From the NCBI RefSeq assembly GCF_000471905.2, contig NW_006500010.1, positions 799,956-863,955 on the forward strand: 64,000 nt of DNA. Reading direction: 5' to 3'. The translations under genes were made by a program, and so were the position numbers. The notes beneath the pieces were generated by a model, which did not search any database, was not told where the DNA came from, and saw only the letters and a program-made list of their open reading frames with translations. Below are positions 45,143 to 55,464 of the stretch, piece by piece (positions within the stretch are counted from its first letter, which is position 1; every line of letters starts with the position of its first letter). This DNA is from Amborella trichopoda (taxonomy: Eukaryota; Streptophyta; Magnoliopsida; Amborellales; Amborellaceae).

Positions 45143-46107
45143 AACAATAGATTAAAAGATTATATACTATGAGACCATTGTCCTTATTACAAGGAGGCCA
45201 CAATTATTTTTAGCTATTGGACGTCAGATTAGATGGCTTGATGTGTGACATGACTTTGAAATTTTTTTAAATTCAACTCACGGGGAAATGTTTTGGGACC
45301 CCCTTGTACCAAAAGGTAACTGGCCTTTTTGCATATTTTATAGAAGTGTTTGGTGAGTCAGCCGACTCATATTATTTTCGTGTGGTCTCCCTACAAATGT
45401 ATCTCAAAGATGTATTTTTAATCCAAAATTTTACTGTTCGATAATCTCAACCATGACGATGATCTAAATTTGGACTTTTTATTTTTCAAAAATTATAATT
45501 TTTTTGAATGATTTACGTACGGCCCTAATTTTTTTTTCTAAAATACGAAATGCTCCGTTTATAAGTGAAAAATATAAAGAAGGTTGATCAACCACATTTT
45601 TTTTTTTAAATTACCCCTTAGTCTGAGGCTACCATCCTTAAACTGAAATTTAATGTTTTTTAGGTTTCTTGTTGACAGAGAAACTAAAACTAAAATTAAA
45701 ATTAAAATTAAAACTAACAAACAAACAAAAAAAAACTAAAAAAACTCAGCTCGAGGATCCTTAGACGGAGAGGCAATTTAAAAAAAAAAAAAAAAAAAAT
45801 GTGGTTTGAGCGTTTCATATTTTAAAAAAAATTTAGGGTTCGTATATGGATCACTCTTTTTTTTTTTTCGTTTTTAATTCCCTTCTTCACTGTCAATTTT
45901 AACTTTTAGTGGATGTAATATTTTTTGACATCCATCTTAGAGAAGAAAGAATGCATGGTAATAGGTGACTCCGCTAACTCACCAAAATCGTGTCGATATA
46001 CTCCATAAATTTAGGTACGTTTTGTAATATGTGTATTTTTTATCAAATAGCCAATGTAGTTTATTGGCCAATTTAACATTTCAAATACGAAAAGACCATT
46101 TATCTTT
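45143..46107. other. Intergenic region with a short dispersed repeat
   Basis: 45155-45240 (TATACTATGAG...CACAATTATTTTTAGCTATT) resembles 34807-34880. Several A and T runs follow (45597, 45780, 45860). I see no gene. Confidence 0.4.
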
Positions 46108-46488
46108 GGGAAAAGTTTATATAGAGCTGAGGCTCTAAACAATAAAATTTGAGCCTACAACAAAATTTTCACTAGAAAAGGTTTTTTTGGTGCCTAAATA
46201 TCCTCAAATTGATCATCTTGATATCAAGATGGATAGATATGAAAAAAAATAGATTTTAAGTTTTGGAAATAGTGTATTTTGTAACACATTTTTGAACCGT
46301 CAATTTTCAAGTTTTTATAGATCTATCGATCATACTATTTTGAAGCTTTAAAATTTATAAATAAAGATGAAAATATATTTTAATTATCTCTCAAAGATTT
46401 CCAATATTGAAGCAACATTTCTTGACATTATTTGAAGGGAGGCTCTAATTTAATTGTTTAGAGCTTAGGCTCTATACAAACCGCACCT
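46108..46488 (-). mobile_element. Family A MITE, complete
   Basis: Begins GGGAAAAGTTTATATAGAGC and ends CTATACAAACCGCACCT. It is flanked by TTTATCTTT (46099-46107) and TTTATCCTT (46489-46497), an 8-of-9 match. Confidence 0.82.
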
Positions 46489-46508
46489 TTTATCCTTTGT
46501 ACAAAAAA

Positions 46509-46604
46509 GTCACAATCATCGTGTCCTTCAAATTTCAAAATTAGTGGTTATACCAAAAGGTCACAACTATCCTTGTCCTTTAAATTTCAAAATTAGTGGT
46601 TATA
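46509..46604. repeat. ~51-bp tandem duplication
   Basis: Two units contain GTCACAATCATCGTGTCCTT and GTCACAACTATCCTTGTCCT, both followed by AATTTCAAAATTAGTGGTTA. Related GGTCACAATCATTAT sequence occurs at about 48550, so this is part of a small dispersed family. Confidence 0.75.
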
Positions 46605-46859
46605 ACAGTGTCACTAATCAAAGTATCAAAAACAAAGTTGAACTACTCACCCTAAACTATCCAATTTGACATCTAATAAGTGGGAATAGTTGTGACCTCC
46701 ATGTCTAAAAGATAAATGATCCTTTTATGGACAATCTCATTATAAAAATATACATATATTAGTTTTTGTTTGTCCAAATATTTTTCTTTTGATCACAAAT
46801 CTGGACCAATCCACCACACCAATTTCTTTTTTGAACACCGCTTAAAGCTATGAACCGAT

Positions 46860-47247
46860 GAGATTGTGGTTTGCAACCTTCAACAATCAAAATAGGGTGC
46901 ACCTCAAATTTTGTCATGAGATGCAATTTTGAGGCCTAAAATTATTAGGATGGTGCAATAATCTATTGTTTATCTCTAATTATAAAATTTTAAATAAAAA
47001 ATTGGTTCAAATCTAACATATCTATAAATGCATGAAAATATTGAAAATTGGAGGTTTCAAATAATGTCTTGAGAGATGTACAATTTTTAAGACTTGAAAT
47101 ATCATTTTTTCTCCATATCTATACATGTTGATGTCGGGATGATCAATTATATACTTTTCCAATATCAGAACAACCTTTTTAGAAGGATTTTAGTGGTGCA
47201 AATTAATTCTATATTTTAAGGTATTAACCTTTATATAAACATCTTCC
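46860..47247 (+). mobile_element. Family A (GGTTGC subfamily) MITE
   Basis: Begins GAGATTGTGGTTTGCAACCT and ends TTTATATAAACATCTTCC. Inner blocks are GGGTGCACCTCAAATTTTG and GTTGATGTCGGGATGATCAA. The target duplication is eroded. Confidence 0.7.
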
Positions 47248-47286
47248 TCTTGAATGTGTTATTCAACTTTGGTTGTGGTAAATGTA

Positions 47287-47653
47287 GGGTGTCAACCTAA
47301 AACAATCAAAGGTGCATGTTCGGACCCTATTGGAGATGCTTTTTTATGGTTTCGAAAATCTCTGCAGTATTAAAAATCTCTTTCCACCCCTCGTTATAAA
47401 ATTTAAAGCTTAAAAAAATTTAAATTGAATAGATCTATAAACACTAGAAAGTGAATGGTCCAAATAATATTTTACAAGATTAACTATTTTAAGGCCTTGA
47501 AATCCTCTTTTTTCTATTGATATCTAAACATCTTGAGTTCTAGATATTCAATTGAAAAGTTTTTTAGCATCAGAACAACCTTTTTTAATAAATTTTTTAG
47601 GTATAAATTAATTTTTATATTATACAACATTGATGCCTTGGACAAACTTTTTC
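47287..47653 (+). mobile_element. Family A MITE, diverged
   Basis: Begins GGGTGTCAACCTAAAACAAT and ends GCCTTGGACAAACTTTTTC. The core is eroded (CATCTTGAGTTCTAGATATT). It is 40 bp from the previous copy. Confidence 0.6.
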
Positions 47654-47838
47654 ATTTAAATTTTTAAGAAGAGTTGACCTCAAACGAAATGTCTCCCTCC
47701 CTTCAAGGTGATGAGGAGTTAAAATGCCATTTGTCTTTCAGGTATTTTTATCTCTCAATCTTTAAATGTTAACATATAACTCTTGTTATTTGACATTATT
47801 TGATGTACTAAATATGTCACATCGTACAAATTTGCCTT

Positions 47839-48244
47839 CACATCGTCATCATCAAAGTTTTTTCTCAATTATTTGGGGTAGGTTATACGAATTTTGGTCC
47901 ATCCTTTTATTCTATCAAGAGCGATACTCTCAATAAGATTATAAATCCCCATATATTTTTCACTACTTCCAACCATATCTTTTTGAACTTACCCTTGTCT
48001 TTCTTTTAGTTTTCCACTTGAACCAACTCGCACGCTATATTGGGTCTGCACAGCATATGACCAGCCCATTTAAGTGTACTTTCTTTAATCTTATCATCTA
48101 TCGGAGCCACATCTAAATTCTCCCTTTGTATATTTATCTTATCTATAAAAATTTGATTAGTGACAGTGTAACAGTGTCACCTGTTACATCTATCAGTGAC
48201 AGTGTAACAGTGGTTGTAACAGTTGTAACAGTGTCACTTAAGCT
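47839..48244 (-). mobile_element. 5'-truncated RTE-like LINE with a repeat-rich 5' filler
   Basis: The minus strand carries the end of the LINE's reverse-transcriptase reading frame (a relative of ENLDVAPIDDKI and LKWAGHM) and its 3' tail, seen here as CATCGTCATCATC. It is flanked by GTACAAATTTGCCTT (47824-47838) and GTACAAATTTGTCTT (48245-48259), matching at 14 of 15 positions. Between the LINE's 5' break (about 48150) and the right duplication lie ~95 bp of GTGACAGTGTAACAGTG-type short repeats not found in the other LINE copies. Confidence 0.7.
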
Positions 48245-48259
48245 GTACAAATTTGTCTT

Positions 48260-48844
48260 GTAAATGTTTATAAGAAGTTAGAGACCCTTCATCCGCTAGG
48301 CAATTCGCTGGCATATTTTTGTATGTATTTTCATCTTTAAAAATGTAATCAGAGCATACTGCCATCCGTCAATAAATCTGTCTGTTAAATAGTTGCAGGC
48401 CCTTTAGAATTGCTTTGGCTTCTATTTCCAATGGAGACCGAGATGGAGCTGCTGTCAAAATTTAAGTTAGGAAATCCCTCAAGTTAGGGTTTGATTCCTA
48501 TTTTTTAAGAAAATGTTTTTGATGAGATTATTTACTTTTGAAACAAAAAGGTCACAATCATTATCAACCATTAGATGTAAAATCAGATAGGTGATAATGT
48601 GTCACTAATTAAGCAAAAAGTCCGAAATTTTTTTTTTCAAAAACTGTGATACACTTTTAAACATGATAGATTTCACATCCAATGGCTAAGAAATGTTATG
48701 ACCTTTCCGAAACATGGATCAATTACCATAAAGCAGCAATCAATATAGGGGAACCACTAGGGAGATTGCAAGTAAAGTCCTGGCGAGAGAGAGAGAGATC
48801 ACATCAATAAAGAAACAGAAGGAATATAGATACAATGGCAATAA
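48260..48844. other. 3' flank of the TRM gene
   Basis: Intergenic sequence between the LINE and the TRM stop codon. It includes the minus-strand 3' untranslated region and an inverted relation between GGTCACAATCATTATCAACC (48551) and the segment ending at about 48703. I see no gene. Confidence 0.4.
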
Positions 48845-51800
48845 TTACAGTCTTGGCCATCCTAAGATATCATCCACCACTTCATCAACTAACGCCTGAA
48901 ACAAATCCATCTCAACCACCGTCCCCAATTCAAATCTCTCAGCCTCAAAGTCCACCCACTTCCCCAATCCAATGCTCATATCTTTCTCTATAATTTCATC
49001 AACCATGCATTCTCCCATGCTTTTCCACCTTGATATTTCTACGCATGCTTCTTCTACCAATCCATGCTTATTTGAAATAGCTACGAGCCCTCTGGCCCAT
49101 ACTTTATACCCACCCTTTCCACATCGGCTATATTTTGAATCCACAAACTCCCCTACACAATCAAAAACCACCTTCCTATGTAAAAAAGCAGCTTTACTAT
49201 CCATGCGGTCCTCTTGCTTTAATCCACGCTCATGATTTCCTCTCTCTAGCCTGTCAAAGAGAAGTGGATCGATAAACTCGCCTGAACCTGCCAAATACTC
49301 AGACCTTAAATCTGAGCTGCTAATAATTTCCCTGACATATTCTAGTTCCGCTCTCTCTACTCTCTGTTGGCCTCTTTTGACGCCAATTTCTAATGGGGTA
49401 AAGTTGCTTATCTCTGGTATAAGAGAGGAAGCAGAATCAGATAACTCTTCAGCCTCTGGTTCTGCTGTCTTAGATAGCAATGTAGGATGCAGCTTGATAC
49501 CTGAAACATAGAACAAGAATGATGAATCTGGGGTTACATCCAAATTTTCATTATTTGGAAATGAGAGGATCCTCTGCTCAAATGAAGTGAAAAAGAATTA
49601 AGAAATAAAACAAGATTTCAAATCAAGTGCGAACAATGGGCTATATACACATACCAAGTGTACTGCTATCAAAGCTCTCGGACGAGTTGCAACTATCACA
49701 TGGGAAAGCAGCCTCAAGAGTTGAGACTGGGCTCTGGTAGTCACAATCATCTCCAGCCATAGATTTCAAGGTGGCAAGGCGTCCTTTTGTAGCATTAAGT
49801 TTGCCGTCCCTTGTTGTTTCAGGCACCTGAATGGTCATGTGGAATGTAATTTATAGGAGGTTAAAAGAAAACTCAAGTCATGCTTAAGACAAATGAAAAT
49901 GCGGCGGGAAAAGAGACATTCTTTTTGTTTATGGTTTAACAAGAGATTCAAAATAATTGAGAAATTAACAATTTTTATATATCATAGTCTATTTATTTAT
50001 TTGTTTAAGTTATACACGACTTAACTAGGCACCTACAAGATGACGTACTGTGGGGTATGTTGTTCGCGGACGACATAATTTTGATCGATGAGACCCAAAG
50101 CAACATCTACACAAAGTTAGAAGTTTGGAATGATACTCAAGAATCTAAAGTTTTAAAAATGAGAGGGATAAAGACATAGTATATGGTAATAATTGGAATA
50201 GAGTCGGGGAAGAAGTTAGGATCGCCGACCAAAAAATATCAAAAAGAGCACACTTTCAATATCTTGAGTCCATAATCCAGGAAAATTGAGAGATTGCAAA
50301 AGATGTAGCACATAGAATCAGAGCTAGGTGGGGGAAGTGGAGATATGCAACTGGAGTTTTATGTGATCACCGGATACCAATGAAGCTAAAGGGGAAGTTC
50401 TATAGGATAGCTGCGAGACCAGCTTTGTTTTATGAAGCAGAATGTTGGGCGGTCAAGAAACAACATACCCATAAGATGAGTGTAGTTGAGATGAGAATGT
50501 TGAGATGGATGAGTGACAAGACAATAAAGAATAAAATTCAAAATGAATACATTCGGGAGAACTTAAGTGGGGCTCCAATAGGCGATAAGATGACATAACG
50601 TAGACTAAGGTGGATTGAGCATATGCAACACATGTTAGGAAGTGCGAGTTGGATCAAGTAGAAGACTAAAAAATGGCAAGGGGTAGGCCCAAGGGACATG
50701 AATAGAAGTAGTAAGAAAAAATATGGGGACTTATGGCCTCATTGAGGGTACGGCCCTTGATAGAGCAAAATAAAGGACCGGGATTTGTGTAGTCGACCCT
50801 TGATAGTTGGAAAAAAGGCTCGAATGATGATGAAGATGATAATAGTCTATTTATTTATTTGATTCAACAAGTAAGCTAAAGAGCACATGCTATGATCTAA
50901 TGCCCTATATTTTGTAACAAATGATACGCTTGACCATAATCAGAATGAGAGAAGCAACAATTATTATATCCAAGATTTCACGTAAACCACAACAATTAGT
51001 TAGGCCTCCAGTAAGTCCCGCCCATAAGGGGGAATAGTCAACTAGATCACCATGATAATGGAAGTAAATGTCACTTAAATTTAAGGGGGTATTGAAATCC
51101 AGTTGTTGGAAAGATTTGCAGGATTCACAAGGTATACACTAAGTTTGACTAATGCAATATCGATAACTGCACTAGGTTATATGACCTAGATCAGTCATCC
51201 TCAGACAATTTCTGGCTATCTTCTTTAAGTCTGAGATCCCCTCAATATCATTGGTCGTGATAATTAATGAATATGCTATGCATACAAACTGTTCAATCCA
51301 CAAATCCTTTTGGGTTTAACTATGACCCCAAAAAGACTTATTTCATCAAGGAAGCAGATTCAGCAATTACTCTTTTAGTATCAGCCCTTTATTTTTTACT
51401 CAGCCACCTAGAACATGGTTTGACCATCTTGTCCCCTTCACAAAATGTAGACTCAACTTGGCACATTTGTGAGTGTAATCTTGAGGAATAGACAAAATGT
51501 TGATGATATACTTAAAAAGTGAAGAAGAATTATTTAGAACGAAAATATCTTAAACTGAAAGGAAACTGAACCACAGAAATGAGGTTCATTCACTGAAAAC
51601 GACAATTTAACACCCTATTTTTCTCACTTCAATGTTTCCTTTACTTAAGCATTCTTAGAGGAAAGCCCTATTAATCAAAAGAAAATCAAAATTGAGTCAC
51701 ATAGAACCATTCAAGCCCAGTTTTACCCTTATTTTCTCAGCTCCTTTAGTACAGCATCCTTAGAGGAATAATTAAGACCTTTTTCTGAAGACTGGAATGA

Positions 51801-54800
51801 TTAACTTGTATTAATCAGGTAAAAAGAAATTCAGTCATACCAGAACCATTCTTTCCCGAATATGACCTATAAAATGTTAAATTCCCCCATCCTAATTACT
51901 AAATCAAGTTCTTACATTTTCCCATCCTAATTGTCCTTCTGATATGTGTGGCTATTTTAAAGAAAAGCATGGTCTCATTAGAGGTCAATTAAGTCGGATA
52001 AAATAAAGCTGTGGTAGAATATTTCCTCCACTTTTTCTCTGGTTTTGAAAAGAGAAAAAATGAAAACTTAGAGATAAAACACAATGGAAGATAAGAACAA
52101 CCTGCTCAATCTTAGGTTTTCTATTAGGTGTCTTAAATATAATGCATGTGTCTAATGTCACTGTAGAGTTCAAGACGATCTCTCAACGTAACACTGTAAA
52201 GCAGTTTTCATTTTTGGGACTAAGAATTCTTATTGAATCAATGTCATTGTGACTCCGTTAATATAACATATCACCACACCAGGTCCTTGCTTAAGTACCT
52301 CTGCATGACCTGGACCTAACAAACTTAAATATTAGGGCAATTATCATAAATATCCCTCGTCATGGATACGATACATCTGTGGCACTTTGTACAAAGCATC
52401 ACGATTTTCATAGAACTGTGGAGGTTGTTTAAACCTCCAAATCCCATGCACTTGCTTGTAGGGGCACCACCACGGATCTAGCAAGTTTATGGTGGTGCGT
52501 CATGGACCTCTTAGGTCCGTGATGGTGCCTAAGGCACCATCCAGCCCCCTAGATGGTACAGGAGCCTCTGGCATCACCACGGACCTGTGCATTAGACACC
52601 TTCAAGAACCCAACAGACCTAGCAGGTCTGTTGTGGTGCTGTCACTGACCTGAAAGGTCCGTGATGGTGCCCGTGTTGCTTTGTAGAGCTACAGATGTAT
52701 CAATTCAATATCGACATTAAACAAAAAATGAGGGGGAAAATAATGGGAGATTTTGGAATATCAGTAATATCCAAAATTTTGAACGATATTTCTAATAAAG
52801 TTATCTTATGGAGAACCACTGCAATCACTCTCATGAATAACTAAATGACTAATGAAGCACACCTAGCATTTTTCCAGTCCCATTTGATATTCCCTTCACC
52901 ACAGTTCCTCACGAAACTATCCGCTCTCCTCTTCATATGAATAATAAATCGCTCCCCATCATGATAAATCTCTCTCCATCAAGTGGAAGATTTCCCCACT
53001 CCGGAAAAGGGCAAGCACCACTTCTCCCTGCTAGCGTGCTACTATTTATGGTTGCAAGCATTTTCATTCCACAAGGTTAATGTTGCTATAACACTTTCAA
53101 AAAACAAAAAGGTTAATGTTGCTATAACACTTTCAAAAAACAAAAAGGTTAATGTTGCTATATTTTATGTCAGAAGGTTCTCAAAAGCAAGGCCCATTTC
53201 AAACAGTTATATAAGTTGACTAGATGAGCCAAACGCATATAAATCTAGATGTATGGTAAAGGGTTATAAGAAAGGTAATAGAAAGGTATTATATGCATCG
53301 CTCCTATGAGCTGAAGGTTTGTCCAATCTAAGGTATTTTCTAGTGAAGGCTAAGTTAGCATGGGGTTTACACCCCAAAAACCTTCAGAAAATAAGCTCCA
53401 TAGAACTACAGAATGATCCCCAAATGTTCTGGCAAAGTTGTGTATCAACCTCTAGTTCCTCCCAGGACAAAGTACCAAGAGATTACAGCGTTTCCAGCAT
53501 TGGATTGGCTGCCAGATTATAAACTAGTTGGCAAACTAGAGCAATTATTATTTTAGGTACTCACTCCACGAATGAAGTATCACAATAAAAGAACTTCCAA
53601 ACAGGAAAGAACAGAGCAATGCACATACCAGAAACTCAAGCTTTGTATTGGATGTAGGACCACATGCTGACCAGCAATCAGATTCAATCGATGAAGTGCC
53701 TCTACACGAATTATCTTTTTGAGGCCTCACTGTGCCCTTCTTCTCCTCTTCCTTTGTCGCAAGGCTTTGAGTATTAAGCTTATGTATCAAATCTTGTAAT
53801 ATGGATGCCGTTGCAAGGGCACCAGAAACCTTTGATGATGTAACACCAACTGATGTCAACTCCTTCAACTTCTGTTCTAGAAGAGAACCCAAAGCATCTC
53901 CCCCTAAAACTCTAGAACCATGGTTTGATGATGGATGCCTAGTTTTAGCACTCGAGAAGTTCATTTCACCACGAGACCCAAAAATCAAATCATCTTTGAC
54001 AATTTGTGTGTGCTCTTCTGTTGTTTCCATATAGGGACGAGGTCTAGGCATGGGCATCATGGGGGAAGAGAAAGTAAAGGAGACAACATCCATACATTTA
54101 CTACTACTACTAGAAATGGTCTCTTCATCAGGGTGCCACATGTTATTCCTTTTCTCACTTTCTGCTCGTCCAGAGAGATTTCCTCTGAAAACCCGTTTAT
54201 CTTCTGCCAAAACAGTCACTCCAGGCCGTCTCTTTTCAGCACGTAGAGCCCCATCTATCTGTCTTTTCTTTCCACCTGAGACCTTGTCTCTCGAAGAGGC
54301 AGGTTCTTTGTCTAACGCACTTCTCTCTAGGCTTGCTTTCTTGATTCCAGCTTTTGCAACATTTGTAAATCTATCTTGAGACTTGGACCGTGGCTCATTT
54401 TTCCTATCAGAAGTTAAACCAACATGTTCTTTAGTAATGGAAGGCTTACTAGAAGATACCTTAGAAGAGTTTTGTTTGAGGTTGTTCTGCTTAAGAACAG
54501 AAGAAGGCACAGGTTTCTTCTGCTTAGTGTTTTGAACATTTGGTTGGCTTCGTAATTGGCGGTTCAATCTGGACTCATCAGGTAGTGCCTTTTGGACCAT
54601 AGAACCATTAGACAAGCCCTCCCTTCTCTGCACATTGACCTTAGCTTGAACAGCTAGCGAGATTGATTTTCCCCGATTCCTCCCAATAACTGAACTGCTG
54701 TCACTCTCTTTGGAATTTGGACTGACCCACTGAGTCCTTTCATTTCCTTCTTGATTGTTTCTTACTAGATGCTTTGATTGAGAATTACGTGAAATCAAAG

Positions 54801-55421
54801 GTATATTCATATTCTCATATTGGAACCTTTGGGTGGTTGGCCTTTTCTCAATCAAACAAGTTTTCTGTAACTTCTGGGGACTCATTTCCATGGATTTCTT
54901 AGACACAATATCAAGTTTATTTGACTGATTTCTAATGGGTATGCCATGGATTGCTACAGTAAACCGGGTTGAGTTGGTTTCTAAAACATCTTTGGAGGGT
55001 AAAGAGTCGAGACCCATGAGCCTGGCTACCACACCAGGTGCTTTGCTACCAACCACTTCAACTTCTGTTGAGGAAGCGATGCTGCTTGTTTCACTTCTTT
55101 TTGTATGTACATCCTGTCCTCTGTTCTCATCCAAAATCTGTAGTACAAAGAGCAAAGAAAAGCATTTCAGAATCTCCTAAAAATGAGCAATAATGAAAGT
55201 GAAAAACAATTGTTTTTTTTCTATATAATTACATTGTCAACAAACAAATGCATGTAATGTATAGTTACACTTTGAACAAATAAATGCTAGTAATATGGCA
55301 AAACATACTGGAAGAAGCTTGTCCAGTAGCATCTTCTCATCATCGAACTTCCTTGGATCTTCTTTTTGTGTCTCTGTAAATGAATGCCACAGAGAACAAG
55401 AAATCTATTGTCAACCAATTC

Positions 55422-55464
<43 letters not shown>

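Noticed and set aside
53801-55180. Several plus-strand frames of 77-109 codons
   Set aside because: These are antisense shadows of the large TRM exon on the minus strand.
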